NCBI GenBank assembly: GCA_023284085.1
Contig: JAKVHY010000001.1
Span: 62,001-126,000, forward strand
Length of the DNA: 64,000 bases
DNA from: Shewanella benthica
GTDB lineage: Bacteria > Pseudomonadota > Gammaproteobacteria > Enterobacterales > Shewanellaceae
Reading direction: 5' to 3'
This document shows positions 19,388-28,383 of the stretch, one piece after another. Positions within the stretch are counted from its first letter, which is position 1, and the number at the start of each line of letters is the position of its first letter. The position numbers were made by a program, and so were the translations under genes. Under the pieces are notes generated by a model. That model worked only from the letters and a program-made list of their open reading frames with translations. It was not told the origin of the DNA and made no database searches.

Positions 19388-20344
19388 ATGTCACAGTTTC
19401 TGACTCCTCGCCAAACTTGTTTTTTAGAATGCTGTCATTTTATCAGTCTTCTAGCACTCGCCTTTATTTTATGTGCCTGCTCCCGGCAGCAGGTCGATGC
19501 CGAACTTCTCTTCATCTTCGGGGAGGAGGGGGCAGCCCCTGGTCAGTTTAAATATGTAGAAGACTTCGCAGTGGATGGCAACGGCAATTTATTTATTACC
19601 GATGCGCTCAATGGCAATGTTCAGGTCTTCAGCGCCGACGGCACTTTTATTTCCATGTTTGGGGCCACTCAACAGATAGGGGGCTTGAGAAAGCCAGAGG
19701 GGATAGCCATAGATGAAGATGGGAATATTCATGTCGCAGATTATTTAACCGGCCATGTAGAAAAGTTTTCATCTGACCATCGACATATGCTGACGTATAG
19801 CGGTTATGGCAGCGTCGAGGGGAAGACCCAGGAAACTGAATTTATGACGTTTCATCAAAATGGTTTCCTGTATGTGCCCGAGGCTGGCAATAGCCGTATC
19901 AGTGTGTTCGATAAAGAGGGACAATTTCAATTTACCTTCGCACAAAAAGGCAATGCACCCGGTCAGTTAAATAGGCCTGAGGCCATCAAACATAACAGTC
20001 GAGGTTTACTTTATGTTGCCGATCTTGGAAATCACCGAATACAGGTTTTCGATGAGTACGGTAAGTTCCTGTTTCTCTGGGGAAGTGAGGGGGATGGTCC
20101 GGGAGAATTCAGAAAGCCCTCTGGCTTAGCGATCGACGCCAACGATAATGTGTATGTAGCGGAAATTGGTAATAACCGGATACAGAAATTTAACAGCCGT
20201 GGAAATTTTTTGTATATGTTTGGTCAAAGTGGACGTGACCCTGGCGATTTTGGCAATATACATGGCCTAGTTATAGGCCTGAATAAGCTGCTTTATGTTG
20301 CCGATACCGCCAATCATAGAGTGCAAGTTTTTGATGTCAGATGA
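19388..20344 (+). CDS. NHL-repeat beta-propeller lipoprotein
   Basis: About 318 residues. A hydrophobic N-terminus ends in LALAFILCACSR, where LCAC fits a lipobox, so a lipid-anchored, exported protein is likely. Six NHL repeats follow, each ending in a form of ADxGNHRIQVFD (for example YVADLGNHRIQVFD and YVAEIGNNRIQKFN). Together they suit a closed six-bladed propeller for ligand or protein binding. I chose the ATG at 19388 because GGAAG precedes it by five bases; the ATG at 19376 is four codons upstream. The kinase gene starts 14 bases after the stop, so it may be the external sensor of that kinase. Confidence 0.82.
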   Translation: MSQFLTPRQTCFLECCHFISLLALAFILCACSRQQVDAELLFIFGEEGAAPGQFKYVEDFAVDGNGNLFITDALNGNVQVFSADGTFISMFGATQQIGGLRKPEGIAIDEDGNIHVADYLTGHVEKFSSDHRHMLTYSGYGSVEGKTQETEFMTFHQNGFLYVPEAGNSRISVFDKEGQFQFTFAQKGNAPGQLNRPEAIKHNSRGLLYVADLGNHRIQVFDEYGKFLFLWGSEGDGPGEFRKPSGLAIDANDNVYVAEIGNNRIQKFNSRGNFLYMFGQSGRDPGDFGNIHGLVIGLNKLLYVADTANHRVQVFDVR

Positions 20345-20358
20345 GATAGAAATTACCT

Positions 20359-22077
20359 ATGTTTATTGCGATGAAAAACCTGTCGTTAAGAGATTTACCC
20401 ATAGCAAAAAAATTTGCTCTGCCTGGTATTGTCTATATTTTGGGGATATTAATCATAGCGAGCACTGTGTATGCCTTTATTAATGATCAGCGGGCACGCA
20501 ATGTTTTAATCTATGACGTCATTACTCAAAAAAATATCTTGTCTCATTTAGAGAGTAACCTAGCTAAGGTCAACGAGGGCCTGAATCAGATGTTATTCTT
20601 CGATAGTCGTGAATTCGATGCCTTATTACTGGCGAAGGCCGAAGATTTTCAGTCGGCTCTGGTTGAGTTTAAGTATATTTCGCAGCGGCATGCTTTTATC
20701 AATGATGAGTCTTTGGCTGAAGAGATAGAACCCGTCCTCGAACAGATGAGGACCCAGTTGATTAAAGTGGTCAGCTTGTCATTTAGTCGCTCTCTCAGAG
20801 GCACCAAAAAGTCATATCAACAAGAGTTTATCTTGTATGCGAATCAAATTAGAGCATTTACCAATGATGCCTTGTACGGTAAGTCTGAGCTGGTAGAAGC
20901 CTTGTTAAAAGAGAATGCTCATAGAGAATGGCTATTTTCTCTCCTTTTTCTGTTGGAAGTCATTATCACGGCGCTGCTCAGTTATTTTATGCATGTGCTC
21001 GTATCGAGGCAACTTATTTTCCCCATCAATAAAATCAGACTTATCAGCGACGAAGTGATTAAGCGCTACGCTTTTATGGACAATGATGGCTTGGACTATG
21101 AAGTGTTATTGACGCGACTCGCCTTGATAACATCTAAGGATGAAGTGGGAGACTTAGCCAGACAATTTTTAGTCATGATGCAGACGATAGATCATGGTCG
21201 GGAAATAGAGTCCGAAAAAAAACAAGCGATTGAACAGCTCTACAGCGCATTAAAACAGACCAATGAACAAGTATTGAAAACAAAGGGGGAATTAAACCTG
21301 CGCAATCAAGAGTTAGAATGCATCCATGAGAAGCTTATCACGTCGAATAAACAACTGGAGCAATCGGCCAAACTTTCTTCAATCGGGGAGATGTCGGCGG
21401 GCATTGCCCATGAAATAAATCAGCCACTAGGGGTGATGAGATTATACACAGACTGCATGCTTCTGGTTCAGGAGCATCCCCCTAAGATAAATGACATGCT
21501 ACAAAAAAACTTAATACAAATAGAACGGATCAGCCGAATCATCAATCACCTTAGACTGTTCAGTCGAGACGACCAGGGTGAAGAAAGGGAGACCATTGCC
21601 GTGGATTGGTTGATCGATCAATCTTTGATCCTCATCTCTCCAGAATTAAAGCGACATTCCATCACACTCGCCGTAAATATCCAACACAAGAGCCAATCTA
21701 TATTGTGTAATCAGGTTCAGCTACTACAGGTGCTGACCAATCTACTCAATAATGCCAAAGATGCCATCATCGAACTCGAATCCTTAGCCCAACCACAGGG
21801 CATAGAAAAACAGATATCGATTAATGTACTGTGCCGAGGCGGACGTGTCTTGATTGAAGTCAGTGACACAGGTGCAGGGATCCCAAGCTCGCTGATTAGA
21901 AAAATATTCCAACCTTTCTACACGACTAAGCCCGTCGGTTCGGGAACTGGCCTCGGGCTCTCAATCTGCTATGGGATAATAGAAAAGCATGCTGGCACTA
22001 TAGAGTGTAGGAGTCGGCAAGGCTGTGGAACTACCTTTTCAATCGACTTGCCCCATGTGTTGGCATTGAGTTCATAA
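20359..22077 (+). CDS. membrane sensor histidine kinase with HAMP domain
   Basis: 572 residues. Two transmembrane segments (about 20-41 and 191-216) flank an extracytoplasmic region of about 150 residues that looks helical. A HAMP linker (about 217-285) and a coiled coil (about 285-340) follow. The dimerisation box has phosphoacceptor His351 in AGIAHEINQPLG, and the ATPase domain has N, G1 and G2 boxes (LLNNAKDAI, DTGAGIP, GTGLGLSICYG). The AHEINQPL form is typical of NtrB/DctB-like kinases. It is cotranscribed with the NHL lipoprotein and the receiver protein; the signal is unknown. Confidence 0.9.
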   Translation: MFIAMKNLSLRDLPIAKKFALPGIVYILGILIIASTVYAFINDQRARNVLIYDVITQKNILSHLESNLAKVNEGLNQMLFFDSREFDALLLAKAEDFQSALVEFKYISQRHAFINDESLAEEIEPVLEQMRTQLIKVVSLSFSRSLRGTKKSYQQEFILYANQIRAFTNDALYGKSELVEALLKENAHREWLFSLLFLLEVIITALLSYFMHVLVSRQLIFPINKIRLISDEVIKRYAFMDNDGLDYEVLLTRLALITSKDEVGDLARQFLVMMQTIDHGREIESEKKQAIEQLYSALKQTNEQVLKTKGELNLRNQELECIHEKLITSNKQLEQSAKLSSIGEMSAGIAHEINQPLGVMRLYTDCMLLVQEHPPKINDMLQKNLIQIERISRIINHLRLFSRDDQGEERETIAVDWLIDQSLILISPELKRHSITLAVNIQHKSQSILCNQVQLLQVLTNLLNNAKDAIIELESLAQPQGIEKQISINVLCRGGRVLIEVSDTGAGIPSSLIRKIFQPFYTTKPVGSGTGLGLSICYGIIEKHAGTIECRSRQGCGTTFSIDLPHVLALSS

Positions 22078-22090
22078 AAAGGAGAGAGCT

Positions 22091-22468
22091 ATGACGAGTA
22101 TTCTTATTGTAGATGATGATGCTGATTTCTCGGAAGCCTTACAAGACTCCTTGTCTATGCTTCTGAGCCATTATCAATTTACAACGTGTGGTAAATCAAG
22201 TCAGGTATTCGACTTAATATACAGTTTACCCGTTTCTCTCGTTATCACGGATATGATCATGCCGGATGTGGAAGGGATAGAGATCATTACGCGGTTAAAG
22301 CAAGAGATGCCTGACTTACCTATTATCGCCATGTCCGGCGGTGGCCGAGTAGGGGGGAATAATTATCTTATCTTGGCGGATGCGTTAGGGGCCGATGCCA
22401 TTTTTGATAAGCCATTGAGCGTGCTTGAACTGTCTAGAAAAGTAGAAGGCTTGCTAAGCTCCACTTAG
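22091..22468 (+). CDS. stand-alone response regulator receiver protein
   Basis: A 125-residue CheY-like receiver domain and nothing else. Acidic residues Asp8-Asp10, phosphoacceptor Asp54 in VITDMIMPDVEG and the conserved lysine in FDKPL are present. There is no DNA-binding or enzymatic output domain. AAGGAGAG precedes the ATG, and the gene begins 13 bases after the kinase. It should accept phosphate from that kinase and act through protein contacts, as CheY or Spo0F do. GGGRVGGNN after the fourth strand is an unusual glycine-rich loop. Confidence 0.9.
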   Translation: MTSILIVDDDADFSEALQDSLSMLLSHYQFTTCGKSSQVFDLIYSLPVSLVITDMIMPDVEGIEIITRLKQEMPDLPIIAMSGGGRVGGNNYLILADALGADAIFDKPLSVLELSRKVEGLLSST

Positions 22469-22541
22469 CTTATTAGTGATATTCGATGGCTAGCTTCTCG
22501 TATACTGTGATGACATTGACCTCATGCCTATGGCATCACAA

Positions 22542-22588
22542 TAATCACCCACTGCTCAGCCTATTTAAGGCTGAGCAGTGGGTGATTC
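22542..22588. repeat. long perfect inverted repeat (20-bp stem)
   Basis: AATCACCCACTGCTCAGCC (22543-22561) pairs perfectly with 22569-22587. A further T-A pair makes a 20-bp stem with a 5-nt loop (ATTTA). It lies between the receiver gene and the convergent dgt-like gene. There is no T run on either side, so a simple intrinsic terminator is not evident, though a strong RNA hairpin is certain. Confidence 0.85.
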
Positions 22589-22623
22589 GGAGACTGAAAA
22601 TCCTGTCTGCTAGTGTACTGGTG

Positions 22624-23958
22624 TCAGAGTTCTCGATTAAATTCTATCATGGAGCCAGCATTCGGGCTAAATAGCTGTTGGTGTAGTCTGGCTGCAAACT
22701 CATCGGTCATGCCAGAGATATAATCTGCGATGACTCTGTGGCTGTTTAATCCTTTGTCCCTGCTATCGCGCCATCTTTCTTGAGTATTGATCGGTAATAA
22801 CCGCTCAGGATCCGATTCGAATGCCTCGAATAGCTCCATGACAATCTGTTGACCCTTGTATTCGAGCATCTGTATTTCGGGTTTTCTGATCACATATTTA
22901 AAGACAAATTGCTTCAATATCTCCAATGCTGCGGAAAAATTCTTGTCCAAGCCTGCATTATAGCGCAGTAAGTTATCTTCAAAATCGGTATTGAGTTTGA
23001 TATCGATGGCGGTGACGAAACCATTGACTAAGGTGCCTATGGCATCTTTTCTCAGGTGATGCTTATTAGAAAACAGTTTGGTGCCAATCGAACCAAACTC
23101 ATCTTGGATCCAATTGTCTTCACTGCCTGCAAGTTTGCTGCCTACATCGACTTGCCATTGTTCCGGGGTGACGATTCCCATGACAATCGCATCTTCGAGA
23201 TCGTGGACAGCATAGGCGATATCATCGGCTAACTCCATGATAGAGCAGTCTAATGATTTATAGCACGTCCGTCTGTGTTGTTGACCATCGACATCCTGAT
23301 GTGAGAGAAACTTCTGTCTGTCATTCTCAGACAGGGGAGACAACACCCAATCTAGAATCTCGATATCGTCGTCGAATATGCCTTTAACCGGTGGCCACTC
23401 AGAGGGTTTGAGTTGGCGAATGTTGGTTACGGGCTGGCTGGATGAATCTTGGTGCAGACTCGAGTATGCGCCTGGGTATTTTAAGATCCCTAATAAGGTT
23501 CTGCGACACAGGTTCATGCCATAAAATTCGGTGTAAGGTTCCAGACCCGTGAGGATCCTGAACGTTTGACCATTACCCTCGAACCCGCCGTGATCCCGCA
23601 TCATATAATTGAGTGCGACTTCTCCGCCATGACCATAAGGGGGATGACCTATGTCATGGGCTAAGCACAAGGATTCGATTAAACTCATAGAATCAAACAA
23701 GTGGTCCAATTGAGGCTGCTTCTGTTTGAGTTGCGCACGTATGCCGGTGCCTATCTGTGACACTTCCAGAGAATGAGTCAGTCGGGTGCGATAAAAATCA
23801 TTCATGCCGACCCCCAGGACTTGGGTCTTAGCTTGAAGTCGTCTAAAAGCCGCCGAATGTAAGATCCGTGCTCTATCTCTTTGATAGGGGCTGCGGTGAT
23901 CATTTCTACGTTTCTTATCTTCTATTAGACGTCTGGCGTGCCATACTGACTCTGTCAT
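22624..23958 (-). CDS. dgt: dGTPase-like HD-domain triphosphohydrolase
   Basis: A 444-residue deoxyguanosinetriphosphate triphosphohydrolase-like protein, expected to remove triphosphate from dNTPs. The HD-domain metal ligands are visible in HSLEVSQIG and [15 protein letters not shown], and a second Asp occurs in [16 protein letters not shown]. It is shorter than E. coli Dgt (505 residues) and belongs to the proteobacterial dGTPase-like branch, so substrate preference is not certain. It is the last gene of the alaA-yfbR-dgt run, next to another nucleotide phosphohydrolase. Confidence 0.88.
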   Translation of the reverse strand: MTESVWHARRLIEDKKRRNDHRSPYQRDRARILHSAAFRRLQAKTQVLGVGMNDFYRTRLTHSLEVSQIGTGIRAQLKQKQPQLDHLFDSMSLIESLCLAHDIGHPPYGHGGEVALNYMMRDHGGFEGNGQTFRILTGLEPYTEFYGMNLCRRTLLGILKYPGAYSSLHQDSSSQPVTNIRQLKPSEWPPVKGIFDDDIEILDWVLSPLSENDRQKFLSHQDVDGQQHRRTCYKSLDCSIMELADDIAYAVHDLEDAIVMGIVTPEQWQVDVGSKLAGSEDNWIQDEFGSIGTKLFSNKHHLRKDAIGTLVNGFVTAIDIKLNTDFEDNLLRYNAGLDKNFSAALEILKQFVFKYVIRKPEIQMLEYKGQQIVMELFEAFESDPERLLPINTQERWRDSRDKGLNSHRVIADYISGMTDEFAARLHQQLFSPNAGSMIEFNREL

Positions 23959-24005
23959 CGGGATCCTTAACCTGAGTTAACCGTTGGAGTGATTAGCCTG
24001 AACAA

Positions 24006-24593
24006 TTAGAGTAACTGGTTGATATCATCTAAATTTAATTTAAAACTCGGAACAAAACAATCGATAAAGTATTGCACCGCAGGATCCGGGTTATTACTCA
24101 GTGATTGCTCGAGCCGTTTTCTGGCGGTATTAAATTCACTATTACCGGCTCTATCTTCTTCTAAACATTTAAGGTAAGCACAAATAGTATCGGCTGATTT
24201 TACTAACACCTTATATTCAATATCGGCATTCTCACTAGTGAGTAAGCTGGCATACTCCTGTTTGAATTCTTCTGGTACCATCTCCAATAACCTATTTTCG
24301 GCAATGACTTCAATTTTTTTGTATTCAGCTTCTATCTCTTTATTGAAGTACTTTACCGGGGTGGGGAGATCACCGGTAATGATTTCACTGGCATCATGAA
24401 AAATGGCAACGGTCGCCGCTCTGTCAGGGGATAGGGACTTTCCAAATTTGTGATTAGCTATGATGGCGAGGTTGTGTGCGACCATGGCCACCTGAAGAGA
24501 GTGTTCTTGCACATTTTCACTTCTAACATTGTACATCAATGGCCAGCGTTGAATTAATTTCATGCGAGCTAGGTGCGCGAATAAATGACTCAT
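24006..24593 (-). CDS. yfbR: 5'-deoxynucleotidase YfbR
   Basis: A 195-residue HD-domain enzyme that dephosphorylates deoxyribonucleoside 5'-monophosphates. HD metal ligands lie in VQEHSLQVAMVAH and IFHDASEIITGDLPTPVK, the latter a YfbR signature. Length matches E. coli YfbR (199). It sits downstream of alaA on the same strand as in E. coli (yfbQ-yfbR), separated by a terminator hairpin that may be read through. Confidence 0.93.
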   Translation of the reverse strand: MSHLFAHLARMKLIQRWPLMYNVRSENVQEHSLQVAMVAHNLAIIANHKFGKSLSPDRAATVAIFHDASEIITGDLPTPVKYFNKEIEAEYKKIEVIAENRLLEMVPEEFKQEYASLLTSENADIEYKVLVKSADTICAYLKCLEEDRAGNSEFNTARKRLEQSLSNNPDPAVQYFIDCFVPSFKLNLDDINQLL

Positions 24594-24661
24594 AGGTGAT
24601 GTTACAGCTTATTACAATTACTACATGAACTTACATTAGCACAAGCAGACATTTAGACCAG

Positions 24662-24687
24662 AAAAAGCAAGCCTAAGCTTGCTTTTA
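24662..24687 (-). terminator. alaA terminator or attenuator before yfbR
   Basis: AGCAAGC (24666-24672) and GCTTGCT (24677-24683) form a 7-bp stem with T runs on the minus strand. Confidence 0.7.
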
Positions 24688-24711
24688 CATTGTTGAGAGA
24701 TGAGACAGTTT

Positions 24712-25926
24712 TTATTGACGATAACCATCCATAAACTCAGCAAACTCGGTTAAGGCTTTTTCGAGATCTTCCTTATGTGGCAAAAATACGACACGTAAGT
24801 GATCCGGCTCCGGCCAGTTAAATGCGGTGCCATGAACCAGTAATATTTTCTTCTCTTTCAACAGATCCAGCACTAAACGCTCATCATCGCGAATATTGAA
24901 CTTCTTGGCGTCTAGCTTAGGAAATGCATACATGGCGCCCTTGGGGCATTTGACACTGATGCCGGGGATTTGATTGAGTAGCTCTACACAGGTATCTCGC
25001 TGTACTTTGAGGCGGCCACCATCCACAAGCAGTTCGTTGATACTCTGATAGCCCCCCAGTGCGGTCTGAATAGCATGCTGATTGGGCACATTGGAACAGA
25101 GGCGCATCGAAGCCAACATTTCTAAGCCTTCGATATAACTTTTAGCCGCTTTCAGGTTACCCGATAGCATCATCCAGCCTACGCGAAATCCAGCCGCTCG
25201 GTATGATTTTGACAGACCATTGAAGGTGACGGTCAAGATATCATCAGATAGGCTCGCGGCTGGAATATGCACCGCCTCATCGTAGAGTATTTTGTCGTAG
25301 ATTTCATCGGCAAACAGGATTAGGTCGTGTTGTCTACACAGCTCGACAGCCTCTAATAGTAGGGCTCTGGAATACACTGCACCGGTAGGATTATTGGGGT
25401 TAATCAATACCAGGGCTCGGGTTCTTGGGTTGATCTTAGACTTGATATCTTGCAGATCGGGAAACCAGTCTGATTCTTCATCACAGCGGTAATGCCGGGC
25501 GTTGCCGCCAGAGAGGTGAACGGCCGCAGTCCAAAGGGGGTAATCAGGAGAGGGGATCAATACCTCATCTCCTGAATTTAACAGGCCCTGCATGGCCATT
25601 ACAATCAATTCAGATACGCCGTTACCAATATAGATATCTTCGATATCGACACCGAAGATCCCTTGCGACTGATAATGCTGCACAATCGCCTTTCTGGCAG
25701 AGAAAAGCCCTTTAGACTCACAATAGCCTTGGGCACTGGGCAGATTTAAAATAACATCGCGAACAATCTCTTCGGGGGCTTCAAAACCGAAAGGGGCGGG
25801 ATTACCGATATTGAGTTTTAAAATTCTGTGGCCTTCATCTTCGAGTCGCCTGGCTTCCTTGTGTACCGGGCCTCTGATGTCATAACAGACGGTATCTAGC
25901 TTGTTCGATTTGATTATTGGTCGCAC
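24712..25926 (-). CDS. alaA: glutamate-pyruvate aminotransferase AlaA
   Basis: A 404-residue pyridoxal-phosphate aminotransferase of fold type I that makes alanine from pyruvate and glutamate. The N-terminus (SNKLDTVCYDIRGPVHKEA, then LKLNIGNPAPFGFEAPEE) is diagnostic for AlaA/YfbQ. The PLP lysine lies in FNGLSKSYRAAGFRVGW, and INPNNPTGAVY is also present. It is the first gene of the alaA-yfbR-dgt group. Confidence 0.93.
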   Translation of the reverse strand: MRPIIKSNKLDTVCYDIRGPVHKEARRLEDEGHRILKLNIGNPAPFGFEAPEEIVRDVILNLPSAQGYCESKGLFSARKAIVQHYQSQGIFGVDIEDIYIGNGVSELIVMAMQGLLNSGDEVLIPSPDYPLWTAAVHLSGGNARHYRCDEESDWFPDLQDIKSKINPRTRALVLINPNNPTGAVYSRALLLEAVELCRQHDLILFADEIYDKILYDEAVHIPAASLSDDILTVTFNGLSKSYRAAGFRVGWMMLSGNLKAAKSYIEGLEMLASMRLCSNVPNQHAIQTALGGYQSINELLVDGGRLKVQRDTCVELLNQIPGISVKCPKGAMYAFPKLDAKKFNIRDDERLVLDLLKEKKILLVHGTAFNWPEPDHLRVVFLPHKEDLEKALTEFAEFMDGYRQ

Positions 25927-26282
25927 AGTCTAACCTCTAAAATTCTCAAGAACACGGCTCGGTGTTCCATGAAAGCAAATAATGCATAAAGTCATTGGAC
26001 AATAACGAATTAATAGCGAGTTGAGAAGCTATTTCAGGTGGATATGTGGAAGTAGCCAGTAAAACTGGCTGAGTCGTTATAACCAAATCTTAACAATTAA
26101 CCGAAGCGATTTGGTTGAATGCTCTGTCTAACCTGTTAATTGTAGTGCTTATCACTGGCGCGTTTAGCTCGGACGATAACTAATAATGATTGCGGCTATC
26201 TAGAAGAGGAATTTTGGATATAAAAAAGCCAGTGAGTGTGTCACTGGCCTTAATATAGTCGACGCTTATTGTTACTGGCGCT
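25927..26282. other. gap between alaA and efp
   Basis: About 356 bases with no gene visible. It holds the efp terminator (listed separately) and the region upstream of alaA. Two stem-loops lie in the alaA upstream side: AGCCAGT/ACTGGCT at 26054-26070 (7 bp, 3-nt loop) and AACCAAATC/GATTTGGTT at 26081-26116 (9 bp). Whether they are in the alaA transcript is not known. Confidence 0.5.
26222..26256 (-). terminator. efp terminator
   Basis: On the minus strand GGCCAGTGA and TCACTGGC form the stem, followed by TTTTTTATA. It is 26 bases past the efp stop. Confidence 0.88.
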
Positions 26283-26852
26283 CTACGATGATACGCGCTT
26301 CTTGAACTCATGAGTACGAGTATCAATTTCGATCATATCGCCGGTCTTAACGAAATCAGCAACGGTCAAGGTGAAATCAGTGCCAAGCAAGGTTGCTGGC
26401 TTCATAACCTTGCCAGAAGTATCACCGCGAGCCGAAGGCTCTGTGTAACCCACTTCACGTGCGACTGTGGTTGGCAGCTCAATTGAGATGGCCTTACCTT
26501 CATAAAAAGTAACTTGAACGATATCTTCCATACCATCGACAATATAGTTAACTGCATCGCCTACATTTTCGGTTTCTACGTCGTATGGGTTAAACTCTTC
26601 ATCCATGAATACATACATAGGGTCGGCGTAATAAGAATAGGTACAATTTAAACGCTCAAGGATGATGTCTTCTAATTTGTCTTCGGCTTTAAATGCGGTT
26701 TCAGTCGCTGAACCTGTGAGTAGATTTCTAAGCTTCATCTTCACAACAGCAGCTGAACGGCCAGAGTTGTGAGTTTCAGACTTGAGAATGACCATAGGGT
26801 CTTTGCCTACCATGATCACATTACCGACTCGCATTTCGTGAGCTGTTTTCAT
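26283..26852 (-). CDS. efp: translation elongation factor P
   Basis: A 189-residue EF-P that relieves ribosome stalling at polyproline. The tip of domain I reads HNSGRSAA with Arg32, not lysine. This is the arginine type modified by EarP rhamnosylation instead of the lysine type of E. coli. The gene directly follows earP on the same strand, 47 bases away, supporting that modification route. Length is normal and the ATG is preceded by a purine run. Confidence 0.97.
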   Translation of the reverse strand: MKTAHEMRVGNVIMVGKDPMVILKSETHNSGRSAAVVKMKLRNLLTGSATETAFKAEDKLEDIILERLNCTYSYYADPMYVFMDEEFNPYDVETENVGDAVNYIVDGMEDIVQVTFYEGKAISIELPTTVAREVGYTEPSARGDTSGKVMKPATLLGTDFTLTVADFVKTGDMIEIDTRTHEFKKRVSS

Positions 26853-26899
26853 TTATTTAATTCCTAATATTCACAGACAATTTGTTTCAGCGCAGAATA

Positions 26900-28063
26900 T
26901 TAGCCTTTTTTGACAAATTGCACTAGTCGAGTTGCCAGATCTGCGTGATTTAATGCCAACATTGGCCATTTAATGGCGTGTTTATCCATAAAAATGCGGC
27001 GATCATGTAACTCTTTCCACATTTTTTCTGTGGTTTCTCCGTCTTCCTGGTTGAAGGCTAGGTTGAGCATTGACCAGATTTGTCCAGTGTCTTCATCCAG
27101 AGAGCCAATATAGCGGTCGCTAAATGCAGATAATTTATCTAAATGCGCATCGTCTTCCTGACCATATATGTGCCAAATGAAGGGCTTCGCGGCCCATTGG
27201 GCACGAATAAAAGAGTCTTCACCACGCACAATATTGAAGTCACAGCTCCAGAGTAAACGATCGTATGCATGTTGATCTGTCATGGGCAGTATATGTAAGG
27301 TCAGGGAATCTAGTGTCAGTGAATCTCCTGGCATCAGGTCCAGCCCATCAGGGATCAGTGTCTGTAGGCTATTTAGGCTACGCCCCATGGGGATGAGGGC
27401 ATGCACTCGTTTGTTAGCTTGTCGCCACGATTGGCAAAGGCTTAGCAGTGCAGAACTCTCATAGCTAAAGACACTCACTAGGGTGTCTTCACTGCCTACA
27501 CCTTCTATGTTTAAGTCTTTCAGTAGGCGAGCTCGATTAGCAGGGTCGCCTTGCCACTTGTCTCTTTGTTCGAATAGACCGTGCTCGCAGAGCAAACCGC
27601 CACTGCAGGGGGTGAAGCCCGGGAAGTAAAAATGTTTACTTATCCCATTGGACTGCAGAGAGGGCAAGCCATGGCAGCTATCAATCCAGCCCTCGGCGCT
27701 GAGGTATTCCAGGTTGAGCCATCTTGGCGGCTTGTCGAGAGAGACTAACTGTTCGAGTACAGATGCGGGTAAGTTGCAGGCAAAGGCTTCGATAAGTACG
27801 TCACCCGGTTGCCACTGTTCGGGTAAAGGCTGGCGCCAATGATATATTGTGACTCCCATAATTTCTTGCCGAGAGAGAGTGACATCGAGTCCTGGCAGTA
27901 TATGGGCGAAACTCTTGAGATCGTCGACCCAGAGTCTGACTTCGATACCGAAATCATGCACTAGTTGTTTCGCTAAACGCCAGGTTACCCCAATATCGCC
28001 ATAGTTATCTACGACGGTACAGAAGATGTCCCAGTGCCCGGCAGAGGAGAGCGGCTTAGTCAT
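26900..28063 (-). CDS. earP: EF-P arginine rhamnosyltransferase EarP
   Basis: A 387-residue GT-B glycosyltransferase that transfers rhamnose from dTDP-beta-L-rhamnose to Arg32 of EF-P. The N-terminal block WDIFCTVVDNYGDIGVTWRL carries the two conserved aspartates (Asp19 and Asp23). The C-terminal RGEDSFIRAQWA block carries the nucleotide-sugar-binding glutamate. The neighbour efp has Arg32, which confirms the pair. The family was formerly DUF2331. Confidence 0.95.
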   Translation of the reverse strand: MTKPLSSAGHWDIFCTVVDNYGDIGVTWRLAKQLVHDFGIEVRLWVDDLKSFAHILPGLDVTLSRQEIMGVTIYHWRQPLPEQWQPGDVLIEAFACNLPASVLEQLVSLDKPPRWLNLEYLSAEGWIDSCHGLPSLQSNGISKHFYFPGFTPCSGGLLCEHGLFEQRDKWQGDPANRARLLKDLNIEGVGSEDTLVSVFSYESSALLSLCQSWRQANKRVHALIPMGRSLNSLQTLIPDGLDLMPGDSLTLDSLTLHILPMTDQHAYDRLLWSCDFNIVRGEDSFIRAQWAAKPFIWHIYGQEDDAHLDKLSAFSDRYIGSLDEDTGQIWSMLNLAFNQEDGETTEKMWKELHDRRIFMDKHAIKWPMLALNHADLATRLVQFVKKG

Positions 28064-28120
28064 GATGTACTCATTTTTGGCTGATATAGGGCGAATATGA
28101 CCATTGTTACATGAAAGCAG

Positions 28121-28335
28121 GGTCAGTTTTTAATGACCTCCATGGATGGAGGAAATGTCGTATTAATGTCAGGAACATTAACGACCGTCCCTGTACTCTT
28201 TATAAAAGAGGGACATAAGTGTTCCTGACACAACGTCAGTTTTTATACATCCTTGTAAAACTGACATAAATGTTCCAGACACAACGTAAAATTTTTCCCA
28301 TCCATGGGAATTTTACATAAGTGTTCCTGACACAA
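28121..28335. repeat. hairpin-linker array between fldA and earP
   Basis: Four to five hairpins alternate with a constant 20-nt linker. Linkers ATAAGTGTTCCTGACACAAC (28215-28234), a near copy at 28266-28285 and a third at 28317-28335 follow hairpins at 28187-28214, 28235-28265 and 28286-28316. The hairpin arms differ in sequence but each pairs well (for example GTCAGTTTT with AAAACTGAC). At the left end CCTCCAT/ATGGAGG (28137-28152) precedes an inverted form of the linker (TTAATGT-CAGGA-ACATTAA, 28163-28181). Period is about 48-51 bases. No ORF is present. The function is unknown. Confidence 0.85.
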
Positions 28336-28368
28336 AAAAGCGGCGCTATTGCTAGTCGCCGCTTTTTT
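28334..28368 (-). terminator. fldA terminator (bidirectional)
   Basis: AGCGGCG (28339-28345) and CGCCGCT (28357-28363) form the stem around the loop CTATTGCTAGT, with A and T runs on both sides. It lies 16 bases beyond the fldA stop and abuts the hairpin array. Confidence 0.9.
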
Positions 28369-28383
28369 AAGAGGGATGGAGAA

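Noticed and set aside
28121..28335. CRISPR array
   Set aside because: Units are hairpins of differing sequence joined by a constant linker, only three near-copies exist, and no cas gene is in the window.
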